This document shows, piece after piece, positions 53,121 to 61,218 of a stretch of DNA of 64,000 nt (the stretch's first letter is position 1; the number at the start of each line of letters is the position of its first letter). This DNA is from Idiomarina sp. PL1-037. Its GTDB lineage: Bacteria; Pseudomonadota; Gammaproteobacteria; Enterobacterales; Alteromonadaceae. The notes below the pieces were generated by a model, which was given only the letters and a program-made list of their open reading frames with translations, did no database searches and was not told the DNA's origin. The stretch covers positions 2,666,001 through 2,730,000 of the forward strand of contig NZ_CP139873.1 in NCBI RefSeq assembly GCF_034422975.1. The letters are read 5' to 3'. The position numbers and the translations under genes were made by a program.

Positions 53121-54263
53121 ATGAATATGACTTCACTAGGCGTTATTGGCAGCTCTAAAAAGGAAGATGAACGGCGCGTGCCGATACATCCGGAACATTT
53201 ATCGAGGCTCCCCGAAAAAATACGTAAGCAACTCATTTTTGAAACAGGCTATGGCGAACGCTTTGGTATTGATGATGCTGAACTCGCGGCTCAGGTGGGC
53301 GGATTGGCATCAAGAGACGAGTTATTAGAAACCATGAACACGGTTGTTATCGCCAAACCAGTACTTGCCGATTTTGAGCAATTGCGGATCGGCGGCGTAC
53401 TCTGGGGTTATCCTCATTGCACACAACAACGGGAAGTCACCCAGATTGCCATTGATAGAAAACAGACTTTAATCGCTTTTGAAGATATGTATGTCTGGGG
53501 CCCCCAAGGCCAGGTTGGCCGCCATACATTCTATAAAAATAATGAGATGGCGGGATATTGCGGGGTGATCCATGCGCTCCAGCTTAAGGGCATAGACGGC
53601 CATTATGGTAATCAGCGTAAAGCGCTTATCTTCAGTTTTGGTGCTGTCAGTCGTGGGGCTATTTATGCACTCAAAGCCCATGGCTTTCGCGATATTACTA
53701 TCTGCATTCAGCGACCTGATCATGAGGTCCGTGAAGAAGTCCTCGATTGTCATTATGTTTGGTTAAGAGCAGGCGCTGCCGGTCAAGCAAGAATGATGGT
53801 GGTTGAACATGACGGTACAGAAAGGCCACTGTGTGATTTGATCAGCGAATCGGGGCTCATTATCAATGGCATCTATCAAGACACCAACCACCCTATCGAC
53901 TTTGTCATCGAACAAGAAAAAGCTTGTCTCAAACCGGGTTGTTTGATTATTGATGTCAGTTGTGACGAAGGTATGGGTTTTTATTTTGCTAAACCAACCA
54001 CCTTTAAAAATCCCATGTTTCAAGTCGAAAAAGTGGATTACTACGCCGTTGACCATACGCCCAGCTATTTTTGGGAAAGTGCCTCACGCTCCATTTCCGC
54101 CGCATTGGTGTTCCATTTACCGGCAATAGCCGCAGGACCGGATGGCTGGCAGCAAAATGAAACCATACGTCGGGCCATCAATATTGATAAAGGCGTCATT
54201 CAAAAACCAGATATTCTGGCTTATCAAAACCGCCAACAGGCTTACCCACACCTGCCAATTTAG
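53121..54263 (+). CDS. N5-(carboxyethyl)ornithine synthase-like / alanine-dehydrogenase-family protein
   Basis: 380 aa from ATG 53121 (GAGG upstream). N-terminus LGVIGSSKKEDERRVPIHPEHL is the alanine dehydrogenase/transhydrogenase alpha fold; LWGYPHCTQQREVTQIAIDRK, HKNNE-like YKNNEMAGYCGVIHALQLKGI and the Rossmann segment ALIFSFGAVSRGAIYAL match Gram-positive carboxyethylornithine synthase, which condenses ornithine or lysine with pyruvate using NADPH. The identity is by remembered resemblance; the substrate here is unproven. Single gene, ended by a hairpin, at the left edge of an AT-richer accessory stretch. Confidence 0.65.
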   Translation: MNMTSLGVIGSSKKEDERRVPIHPEHLSRLPEKIRKQLIFETGYGERFGIDDAELAAQVGGLASRDELLETMNTVVIAKPVLADFEQLRIGGVLWGYPHCTQQREVTQIAIDRKQTLIAFEDMYVWGPQGQVGRHTFYKNNEMAGYCGVIHALQLKGIDGHYGNQRKALIFSFGAVSRGAIYALKAHGFRDITICIQRPDHEVREEVLDCHYVWLRAGAAGQARMMVVEHDGTERPLCDLISESGLIINGIYQDTNHPIDFVIEQEKACLKPGCLIIDVSCDEGMGFYFAKPTTFKNPMFQVEKVDYYAVDHTPSYFWESASRSISAALVFHLPAIAAGPDGWQQNETIRRAINIDKGVIQKPDILAYQNRQQAYPHLPI

Positions 54264-54270
54264 TGGCTCC

Positions 54271-54290
54271 AAGCCCATTTATTTGGGCTT
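54271..54290 (+). terminator. hairpin after the carboxyethylornithine synthase-like gene
   Basis: AAGCCC-ATTTATTT-GGGCTT, 8 bases after the stop. A short 6-bp stem without a clean T run (CCAAATGGAGCTGTTTTG follows), so a modest terminator at best. Confidence 0.45.
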
Positions 54291-54400
54291 CCAAATGGAG
54301 CTGTTTTGATGATCCGTTTTTCGCTCATAGCGGACGAGTATAGACGATACCAACTTATGAGCTCTTCGATACTTCAGCGGCGGTGGTAGCGTCGCACCCT

Positions 54401-54571
54401 TTAACCGGCAAAGAGAAAATAGAGGAAGCTAAAAATAGCGACTGAACCTACAAAAAACATTACAGTTAAAAATTTTGACTGGGTTATTGATCTGAAAAAA
54501 GCAATGACAGTCGAGGCTCCGGTTACTCCAAGAGTATAATTAACAGCGTCTTCATGGTCTCTTCGTTTCAT
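54401..54571 (-). CDS. small membrane protein, 56 aa
   Basis: Open frame ATG 54571 to TAA 54401. Begins MKRRDHEDAVNYTLGVTGAS and ends with the hydrophobic VMFFVGSVAIFSFLYFLFAG, so one or two membrane helices. Ribosome-binding site weak (AGAAATAG). No family recognised. A 7-base inverted repeat (GCTCATA/TATGAGC) lies downstream at 54323-54362. Confidence 0.5.
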   Translation of the reverse strand: MKRRDHEDAVNYTLGVTGASTVIAFFRSITQSKFLTVMFFVGSVAIFSFLYFLFAG

Positions 54572-54694
54572 CTATTTCTCGTGTTAAATATCCTCAATAC
54601 TTTTAATAATACTAGCGCCACCGTAACGACTTTCTAACTCTGATAGACAGTCAGAAAAACTGAAGACCGGACAATGTCAAAGCCGAAATATTTC

Positions 54695-54919
54695 TTAATT
54701 ATTCTCCGCTTCAAGTGCTTTCCGTTTTCTATAAGGCATAATTAAAAGCCGCCAGACCCAATAGCCAGTTGCTAGCGCATACAGCACATTTTTGCCAAGA
54801 AACATCAAGTCAAAACCGGTATCTAACCAGTAACGAGCAATGTCAATAATTGCCACTACAAAAAGCACTGAGCAAACAACAGCAAGTAATAAGAGAATTG
54901 ATTCTTTCAAATAAGACAC
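54695..54919 (-). CDS. small membrane protein, 74 aa
   Basis: GTG 54919 to TAA 54695, AGGTG upstream. Two hydrophobic segments (about 6-29 and 39-60) and a charged C-terminus (MPYRKRKALEAENN), so probably a two-helix inner-membrane protein. Not recognised. The same strand as the 56 aa gene, 123 bases before it. Confidence 0.55.
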   Translation of the reverse strand: MSYLKESILLLLAVVCSVLFVVAIIDIARYWLDTGFDLMFLGKNVLYALATGYWVWRLLIMPYRKRKALEAENN

Positions 54920-55307
54920 TGCGGCACACCTAGGTTACTTACAAAATATTAACTACGATAATTTCCCTAACACAGAAAGGCAAATCAGCGCGTAGCAATA
55001 TTTTGGGGAAGGTCAAAGTCTATAAATTAGGTATTAACGTCCGCTCTTGGCATCAAAAAGTTAGTCCAGTTTGAGCGAAGTTAAAGATGCAAGACGACTC
55101 AAATCAGCAATATTAGACGTTTCATTATTGTGTTTTTTACATTAATCTTTTAATGTCAATGACATAGTAAAATTTGATATTGCGCGTCCACTCGGTTCCT
55201 GCGTTTGGTTAACTACTGGAGACTGATGAGTTTTACTTCGTAGTGATGTCAGGTTTTGTGTATTAAAAACGCCATTGCAAAGACAGTGGCTCAAAAGGAT
55301 CCCCCTT
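54920..55307. other. 388-base stretch without a convincing gene
   Basis: AT-rich. A minus-strand frame at 55142-55342 is hydrophilic, lacks a ribosome-binding site and overlaps the plus-strand small gene, so it is not called. Contains a short inverted repeat (CGCTC/GAGCG near 55040-55078). Nothing else seen. Confidence 0.4.
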
Positions 55308-55409
55308 ATGTTAGAAGTGATATTACTAACGGCCTTTGTCATAGCTTCGGTGTTTGTATCCTATTTTTTTATGTTCGATAAAACACCTTTCAAACAGAAG
55401 AAAAAGTAG
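55308..55409 (+). CDS. 33 aa membrane peptide
   Basis: ATG 55308 to TAG 55409, with AAAGGA 8 bases upstream. Hydrophobic MLEVILLTAFVIASVFVSYF followed by a basic tail FKQKKK: a single membrane helix with the positive end inside. The pattern is typical of small bitopic peptides. The only plus-strand member of this cluster. No family recognised. Confidence 0.5.
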   Translation: MLEVILLTAFVIASVFVSYFFMFDKTPFKQKKK

Positions 55410-55438
55410 AACTGAATATTTAGCGTCCTAAATAAAAT

Positions 55439-55624
55439 CTAACTTTCACCAGACGAAGCCTTTTTTAATGCTCCGCCCATTGAAGCGGACATTATTCCAA
55501 ATACGACAGCTTCATTAGAAATAAACCTAAGAGCTGGAAAACTATCCAACAAAAAAGTCACAACCAGAGAAAGTACCAAGCCCAAGGCTGAGTACGTTAA
55601 CCAAATTTTCTTAGTATTGCTCAT
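55439..55624 (-). CDS. small membrane protein, 61 aa
   Basis: ATG 55624, AAGGAA upstream, stop TAG 55439. Two hydrophobic stretches (about 8-26 and 38-52, the second Gly/Ser-rich: VVFGIMSASMGGALKK). Two bases after the stop of the next upstream small gene, so the pair is an operon. Not recognised. Confidence 0.6.
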   Translation of the reverse strand: MSNTKKIWLTYSALGLVLSLVVTFLLDSFPALRFISNEAVVFGIMSASMGGALKKASSGES

Positions 55625-55626
55625 AG

Positions 55627-55812
55627 CTAGATTCCTTTTCCACTAATTTTTTCAACAGCATTTTTTATTTGTCGAGATCGTCTCTTGCTTTCTTCATCAA
55701 TAATGCCGACCTTTTCGTCTTCGAATAGTGTAATCACACCAAAAGTAATTAGAAAGTTTCCAGCCACAACCATCCAAGTAGGTGATTCACAAATACTAAA
55801 AAATTTTTCCAT
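55627..55812 (-). CDS. small membrane-anchored protein, 61 aa
   Basis: ATG 55812. One hydrophobic segment (about 12-30) followed by a charged helix (FEDEKVGIIDEESKRRSRQIKNA) on the other side. First of a two-gene unit with the 61 aa protein at 55439-55624. Not recognised. Confidence 0.6.
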   Translation of the reverse strand: MEKFFSICESPTWMVVAGNFLITFGVITLFEDEKVGIIDEESKRRSRQIKNAVEKISGKGI

Positions 55813-55881
55813 TCACCATCTAAAAAATCAAGGCACATGCTACAACCTCGTTACATAATAAAGTTTTTGAAAATTAGTATT

Positions 55882-56898
55882 TTAAACCAACTCCAGGATG
55901 TCGCTGTGCACACCGGCTGCAGTAACAACGCGACCTGCTCCTGGTCCCTGAATGACTAATGGGTTATCTAAGTATTGCTGGCTCTTAATTGTAAAACTGG
56001 CATTTCCAGGCGGTAAGTTAGCGTAAGAGCTGGAACTCTTAATCTCCTGAAGGCCGGCACTACCCTCAATATCGCCATTTTTTCGGATAACAACGCGTCC
56101 TAAGTAATGGTAACGCGGCGCGTCACCAACCAAATCATCAAGCAGGTTCACCTCTTGCCAAAATTCATCCAGTGACACTTCACGTAATGCGGGAGGAACT
56201 AGATTTTGTACTTTGATGTCAGCCAGTTCCAGCTTCCAGCCAGCTTCACGCGCCAGAATAAGTAGCTTCCGGGCAACATCAATCCCGCTTAAATCAATCC
56301 GAGGATCAGGTTCTGTCATACCTGCGTCAGATGCCTTCTTAAGCCACTCAGAGAATCTGTCGCCACGCTTAAACTGTTGAAATATCCAAGACAAAGAACC
56401 TGAAAGGTTTCCCTCTAGATGTAAAATTTGATCATGGCAAGCTCGCCGTTCACGGATAGCTTTTTGCACGGGTAACCCTGCACCTACTGTCGTATTATAA
56501 AGCCACCGCCGATCATACTTTCGTAGCGACTCCAGTAAAACGTCATAAGAGCTCTGAGTGCTGGATCCCGCGTACTTATTTGCACTAATAATATCAGCGC
56601 CCATCGCGACCCAATTTGGGTAATAGCCGCTTACCGCTTCAGAAGCAGTAACATCAACCACCGCGACTGAATCCCCCGTAGCAAGCACCTTGCTAATGGA
56701 CTCAGTAACTTCTTCTAACCCCTTACCCGAATCCTCCTGGGGTATCTGATCTAACAGTGAAACACCTTCTCGCACGCTCTGCATTCCTTTCGAGTTAGTC
56801 AGGGCGTGCACAGAAACCGATAAAGGAAGATGAGGTGCAAATTGCTCAAGCCAACATTTTCCAATGTTGCCAGTACCAACAAAAATAAGTTTAAGCAT
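55882..56898 (-). CDS. stand-alone homoserine dehydrogenase (MetL/ThrA C-terminal type)
   Basis: 338 aa from ATG 56898, with AGGAGA 7 bases upstream. Without any aspartokinase domain it matches the dehydrogenase half of MetL: LIFVGTGNIGKCWLEQF, IISANKYAGSS, TTVGAGLPVQKAI, GNLSGSLSWIF and TEPDPRIDLSGIDVARKLLILAREAG, with the catalytic Lys retained. Reduces aspartate semialdehyde to homoserine. MetJ boxes 50 bases upstream tie it to methionine control. It is diverged from the metL in this window and sits among small unknown genes, which suggests separate acquisition or an old duplication. Confidence 0.88.
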   Translation of the reverse strand: MLKLIFVGTGNIGKCWLEQFAPHLPLSVSVHALTNSKGMQSVREGVSLLDQIPQEDSGKGLEEVTESISKVLATGDSVAVVDVTASEAVSGYYPNWVAMGADIISANKYAGSSTQSSYDVLLESLRKYDRRWLYNTTVGAGLPVQKAIRERRACHDQILHLEGNLSGSLSWIFQQFKRGDRFSEWLKKASDAGMTEPDPRIDLSGIDVARKLLILAREAGWKLELADIKVQNLVPPALREVSLDEFWQEVNLLDDLVGDAPRYHYLGRVVIRKNGDIEGSAGLQEIKSSSSYANLPPGNASFTIKSQQYLDNPLVIQGPGAGRVVTAAGVHSDILELV

Positions 56899-56947
56899 AT
56901 AAGTTCTCCTGGAGAAGTCTTTATGCGAGCTTAACACTAGGATATTT

Positions 56948-56971
56948 AGATTTCTAGACGTCTAAACGTCC
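56948..56971. promoter_or_regulatory. tandem MetJ boxes before the orphan homoserine dehydrogenase
   Basis: Three adjacent 8-mers: AGATTTCT (6/8), AGACGTCT (8/8) and AAACGTCC (6/8) against the met box AGACGTCT. This is the strongest MetJ-like operator in the window, 50 bases before ATG 56898. Confidence 0.8.
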
Positions 56972-57201
56972 TTTTTTATTTTGTGGGGTAGGCGAGCGCC
57001 CGACAACGAGCAGCCGCCTTTTTGTCCTTCCGATGAGGCCTATGAATACGATATAACTCAGTACAACCTAGTGGTCTTTCGGCTAATTTATCCATTGTTC
57101 GTAATTTTTTAATTTATTCAGGCTCTACTTTGTAAACGTGTGATCTATAATCGCCTAGTAAGCTATAATACAAAGATTGTTAATAAAGGAAGCTTGCGCT
57201 T

Positions 57202-58230
57202 ATGAAAAAATGGATCTGGATAATTGCATCGGGAATTACCGCACTAGCAGCGGTTAATGTCCAGGCGCAAGAACTGTCTGATATGCAGCAATGTCTGCTG
57301 GATGAAATGAACAATACGAAGGCTGACACCACTATTGCCGACGTAAGGTCTGAATGCGAGCAGAAACTTCGCTCTGCTGACGACGAAGACATTGTTGAAG
57401 TGGATGCTGTAGCAGAACCTGGCGCGTTAACTAGCCGAATGAGAAGCGAAGAAGTCACCCAGTTTGACCCTTACGTATTAACGCCGCATCGTCGTAATTA
57501 TTTATTGCCTGTTATTACGACTAATAATATTAACCGAAAGGAATACGCAGATGTGGATGGGTACGAACAAAGCCTCGAAGACTACGAAGCGAAATTCCAG
57601 ATCAGTTTTAAAATACCATTTAACGAAGAAAGCCTGCTGTTTGAAGAGGATAAACTGTTCTTCGGCTTAACCGTGCAATCCTGGTGGCAAGTTTATTCTG
57701 ATAATATTTCCAAACCATTCCGCGAAACCAACTACATGCCCGAAATATTTTATGCCACACCAACAGGTTGGCATCCTTTTGGTACTAATACAGCACTGGT
57801 TTTTGGTTTAGAGCATTTGTCCAACGGGCGCAGCCAGCCGCTGTCACGAAGCTGGAACCGCGGTTATATGCAATTTGTGGTAGAAAAAGGTCGCTTTGTT
57901 TTCTCGCTAAAACCCTGGCTACGGTTTCAGGAAGACCCAAAAACAGAGCCTATGCAATCTAGTGGTGACGACAACCCGAATATTACCGACTACGTGGGTG
58001 ACTATGAATTCACCACCGCCTATAACGATGGTGACTTCGAGTACATTCTCAGGCTTCGTCATGCCATAGATACCGGAAGAGGGTCAGCAGAACTTAACTG
58101 GACCTTCCCCATAGGCGGGAAGTTTATTGGCTATACCTCAATTTTCACCGGTTACGGAGAAAGCTTGGTTGATTACAATCACAAACAGACTCGTTTTGGT
58201 ATCGGTATAGCCTTAAACAACATTCTATAA
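57202..58230 (+). CDS. pldA: outer-membrane phospholipase A (OMPLA)
   Basis: 342 aa. Signal peptide (1-22, ending VQAQE). Catalytic residues are recognisable with the exact E. coli spacing: His205 and Ser207 in EHLSNGRS, Asn219 in SWNRGYMQF. The C-terminal ~250 residues are amphipathic strands of a 12-stranded barrel ending in a beta-signal (GIGIALNNIL). A 60-residue acidic N-terminal extension (DDEDIVEVD) is longer than in E. coli (289 aa precursor). It removes misplaced phospholipids from the outer leaflet. The stop is 4 bases from that of the convergent receptor gene. Confidence 0.93.
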   Translation: MKKWIWIIASGITALAAVNVQAQELSDMQQCLLDEMNNTKADTTIADVRSECEQKLRSADDEDIVEVDAVAEPGALTSRMRSEEVTQFDPYVLTPHRRNYLLPVITTNNINRKEYADVDGYEQSLEDYEAKFQISFKIPFNEESLLFEEDKLFFGLTVQSWWQVYSDNISKPFRETNYMPEIFYATPTGWHPFGTNTALVFGLEHLSNGRSQPLSRSWNRGYMQFVVEKGRFVFSLKPWLRFQEDPKTEPMQSSGDDNPNITDYVGDYEFTTAYNDGDFEYILRLRHAIDTGRGSAELNWTFPIGGKFIGYTSIFTGYGESLVDYNHKQTRFGIGIALNNIL

Positions 58231-58234
58231 GAAC

Positions 58235-60250
58235 TTAGAAGCTGTAGGCGGCTGACAACCATAAGCGTCGGCCGTCTTCAACATAGCCGTATTCTTCTAC
58301 GCCAATTTCTTTGTCAAACAAGTTGTAAACACCCGCAGCCAGCTTTAAGTCACGCGTAGCAAAGTAGTTCACACCAAAATCCGCCAGTGTGTAAGACGGC
58401 GCGACAAGAGAACGCTGTGAAGGTCCGGTTGTCGGTTGACTCTCTTCACCACGATAATGAACACGCAACCAGCTGTTCCAACGCTTACTTGGCTTCCAGT
58501 TCAGTGAGGTTTGTACTAAGTGCTTCGGTAGCTGGTTTAATGGCTCGCCTTTATACTCACCGGATTTCTGCTCAGAATCGGTGTAAGTGTAGTTACCTTT
58601 CAGTGACCACTCCCGGCTGAAATGAGTGCTTAAGGTCATTTCAATACCTCGAGTAACAGCTTCATCAATGTTAATCCGGGTGGTTGGCATAGAGCCAAAC
58701 TGATTAGGTCCGTCGGTACAGATAGCTTCAGGACAATCTACACGAGTAATTTTGTCATCAAACTCGTTGTAGAACACGGTTATTGAGGTTGAACTACGGC
58801 GTCCCCAATCGGTGTATAAACCTAACTCGTAGTTAGTCGAGGTTTCGGCTTTCAATTCCGGGTTGCCGTAAATATTACCACCACGACTGACCTGCCCCCA
58901 GTCGGCTGTTGTTTCTCGCAAACCCGGGGCACGGAACCCAGTGGAAACACCACCTTTAATGGTTGTTGCCCGGCTTAATGTATAAACGCCGTAAACTCGG
59001 GGGCTCCAGTGCCCACCAAAGATATCGTCGTCATCGTAACGGACACCCGTCGTCAGCTTAAAGTCAGTAAAGACTGGCCAGGCTGTTTCTGCAAATGCCG
59101 ACCATTGTGAGCCTTCGATATTGGTGCGGTCGCTTACCTGGTTACTGGTTAAATCTTCCAGCTCTTCTTCCTGATACGCAACACCTAGGTTCATAGAGCT
59201 TTCTTCAAGCAGTGGTAAGTTCCAGTGACTCTGAAAGTCAGTATTAGTAATGGTCATAAGACGCGCTTTGTTTTCAAATTCATCGCGCTTTAAATAACTG
59301 CGGGCGCCAACCAGGCCCCACTGGCCGTTGTGGGCAATGGATACGCTATTACTGTCGTACTCAGTCGTCGATGATTCAGGGCATCCTCGGCGACCACATT
59401 CCTCGCCCGGTGCCAGCGGCTCAATAGTTTTGCCCACAGAAGCGTCAATGCTTTGCTTAGCGGTACCTACTTCAAACAAGATTTCGTGGTCACGGTTTGG
59501 TGTGTAAGCCAATTTTAAGTCGGCATCTTCTGCGGTTTTATCCCGGTAGCCAGAAACGATGTCATCTTCCAAACGACGTGTATAACCGGCGGACAGTTGA
59601 ATTCCCAAAGTGTCTTTAATGAGCGAGCCAGAGGTGAACAAGTTAGTCTGGTAGCTATTGCCTGACTCTGAACGTTCCTGCAGGGTGCCGTCAACGCGAA
59701 TTTCCGAGCGCCATTCTTCCGGCGTTTTACGGGTAATAATATTGATAACGCCGCCTATTGCGTCTGAACCGTAAAGTGATGACATAGGCCCCCGAATAAC
59801 CTCTATGCGATCAATTGCCGCCAGTGGTGGTGTCCAGGCTCCTTCAACCCCGGGGCCGTCACTGTTTGGGCGGGTTTCACGCGAGCTCTGGCGCTGACCA
59901 TCGACTAAAATCAATGTGTAGTCGGCCCCCATACCGCGCAGACTAATGTCCTGCCGGTCACCGCCGCCGGTCACAATAACGCCCGGGGCGTCGGTCATAG
60001 CATCGGTTAAATCTTTATAAAAACGCTGAGAAAGGTCTTTTCTGTCAATAACGGAGATTGAAGCGGGAGCTTCTTTTAAATGCTGAGCAACACCTGACGC
60101 CGTTACCACCATAACTTCCATGTCTTTATGCTTATGATGTTTTCTTTTTGGCTTATCCTGTTCCTGCGCCTGAGCAACGCCTACAGCTGATGCTACAGTT
60201 AATGCTAGAATGCTCAATTTTAAGCCGCTGATACTGCAATTCATGTTCAT
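58235..60250 (-). CDS. TonB-dependent outer-membrane receptor, FepA/IrgA-like
   Basis: 671 aa. Signal peptide (1-28, VGVAQAQ), His/Lys-rich stretch KRKHHKHKD, TonB box-like MEVMVVTASG, plug domain (about 50-170) with DISLRGMGADYTLILVDGQRQSSRE and VIRGPMSSLYGSDAIGGVINIITR, then a 22-strand barrel ending LWLSAAYSF. The plug resembles catecholate siderophore/colicin receptors. A Fur box lies 17-35 bases upstream of ATG 60250, indicating iron control. Ligand not determinable; no transport genes follow. Confidence 0.88.
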   Translation of the reverse strand: MNMNCSISGLKLSILALTVASAVGVAQAQEQDKPKRKHHKHKDMEVMVVTASGVAQHLKEAPASISVIDRKDLSQRFYKDLTDAMTDAPGVIVTGGGDRQDISLRGMGADYTLILVDGQRQSSRETRPNSDGPGVEGAWTPPLAAIDRIEVIRGPMSSLYGSDAIGGVINIITRKTPEEWRSEIRVDGTLQERSESGNSYQTNLFTSGSLIKDTLGIQLSAGYTRRLEDDIVSGYRDKTAEDADLKLAYTPNRDHEILFEVGTAKQSIDASVGKTIEPLAPGEECGRRGCPESSTTEYDSNSVSIAHNGQWGLVGARSYLKRDEFENKARLMTITNTDFQSHWNLPLLEESSMNLGVAYQEEELEDLTSNQVSDRTNIEGSQWSAFAETAWPVFTDFKLTTGVRYDDDDIFGGHWSPRVYGVYTLSRATTIKGGVSTGFRAPGLRETTADWGQVSRGGNIYGNPELKAETSTNYELGLYTDWGRRSSTSITVFYNEFDDKITRVDCPEAICTDGPNQFGSMPTTRINIDEAVTRGIEMTLSTHFSREWSLKGNYTYTDSEQKSGEYKGEPLNQLPKHLVQTSLNWKPSKRWNSWLRVHYRGEESQPTTGPSQRSLVAPSYTLADFGVNYFATRDLKLAAGVYNLFDKEIGVEEYGYVEDGRRLWLSAAYSF

Positions 60251-60266
60251 CCCCTAATGAAATATA

Positions 60267-60285
60267 AATGCGAATTATTTTCATT
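60267..60285. promoter_or_regulatory. Fur box upstream of the TonB-dependent receptor
   Basis: Minus strand AATGAAAATAATTCGCATT matches the form AATGATAAT-N-ATT-N-TCATT with two mismatches. 17 bases before the receptor ATG, and about 72 before the divergent LysR-type gene. Confidence 0.7.
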
Positions 60286-60357
60286 AAAGATTTTAACTGG
60301 TACTATGGGATCAGCAATTTCAAAAATATTGAAAGCTTCTTTAGCAGGACTTAAAAC

Positions 60358-61218
60358 ATGAATCCGAAAATGATTCGATCATTAAAAGCCTTTAGCCGTA
60401 CGGTGGAACTTAACAGTATGAGTGCCGCTGCAAATGAACTGCACATGACAGTGTCCGCCATTAGCCAGCAGTTGCAGCGACTGGAAAACGACAACGGAAT
60501 TTCGCTTTTTCACCGCAATACACGTTCACTTTCACTTACCGAAGCCGGTCAGGTTTTTTATCAATCGTGCCTCGACATGTTGTCTATTGCAGCGAAAAAC
60601 CAGGAGCGCTGGGATCAATTAACGAATCAGCCGCAAGGGCAAATAAAAATTATTGCGCCCGTGGGTTTTGGCGGAGGTTTGTTGAGCGAGCCCTTAAAAC
60701 AGCTGCAGCAAGAATTTACTAACGTAAGCTTTCAACTGCATATGACCGATGAGCCTATCGATCTCATTACCGCGGGGGCAGATCTGGCTATTCGCATTGG
60801 TCCGCTGGCCGACTCGGCCTTATACGCCAGGCATTTGGCTGACTGGCACATGGTTCCCTGCATTGCTGCTGAGCACCCTGCGGCTGAGCATTCGATAAAA
60901 AGCTTTGACGACTTACCCGAAGGTTGTTTTATTGGGCACTTACCCAGTTTACCCAATAAAGATTTTCCCAAGCCTAAAGTGCTACTGAACAACATGCAGA
61001 CGGTGGTGCAGTTGACTCTCGATGGTGTTGGGTATGCGATACTTCCAGAGCCGGAAATTAAGCATTACATTGAGAGTGGGCGTTTATTGCGCTTGTTGCC
61101 AGAATGGGAAGGCAGTCCGTACAGCGTGTACGCCGTGCTGCCTATTAAAGACAACATACCGGCGAAAACTGAACGGACTATTGAAGTGCTAAGCCATTTC
61201 TTTCATCGACTGCAGTGA
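60358..61218 (+). CDS. LysR-family transcriptional regulator
   Basis: 286 aa. N-terminal winged helix-turn-helix (about 3-62: LKAFSRTVELNSMSAAANELHMTVSAISQQLQRLENDNGISLF pattern, positions 8-50) and a periplasmic-binding-like effector domain (about 88-286). AGGAC precedes ATG 60358. Target unknown. Its last 29 bases overlap the convergent oxidoreductase gene; the divergent neighbour is the TonB receptor. Confidence 0.9.
   Translation: MNPKMIRSLKAFSRTVELNSMSAAANELHMTVSAISQQLQRLENDNGISLFHRNTRSLSLTEAGQVFYQSCLDMLSIAAKNQERWDQLTNQPQGQIKIIAPVGFGGGLLSEPLKQLQQEFTNVSFQLHMTDEPIDLITAGADLAIRIGPLADSALYARHLADWHMVPCIAAEHPAAEHSIKSFDDLPEGCFIGHLPSLPNKDFPKPKVLLNNMQTVVQLTLDGVGYAILPEPEIKHYIESGRLLRLLPEWEGSPYSVYAVLPIKDNIPAKTERTIEVLSHFFHRLQ

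Noticed and set aside
54323..54362. Inverted repeat GCTCATA/TATGAGC
   Set aside because: 7-bp arms 26 bases apart with no promoter or T run nearby; too weak for a feature of its own.
55142..55342. 66-codon minus-strand frame
   Set aside because: Hydrophilic, no ribosome-binding site, and overlaps the better supported 33 aa membrane peptide on the other strand.
55882..56898. Orphan homoserine dehydrogenase as a metL pseudogene fragment
   Set aside because: It has its own start, strong ribosome-binding site, operator and all catalytic motifs, and is well diverged from metL, so it is not a broken copy.
53000..57000. Integron cassette array or genomic island with attachment sites
   Set aside because: Genes point in both directions, no pair of attC-like core sites with the needed structure was found, and there is no integrase or tRNA at the edges.
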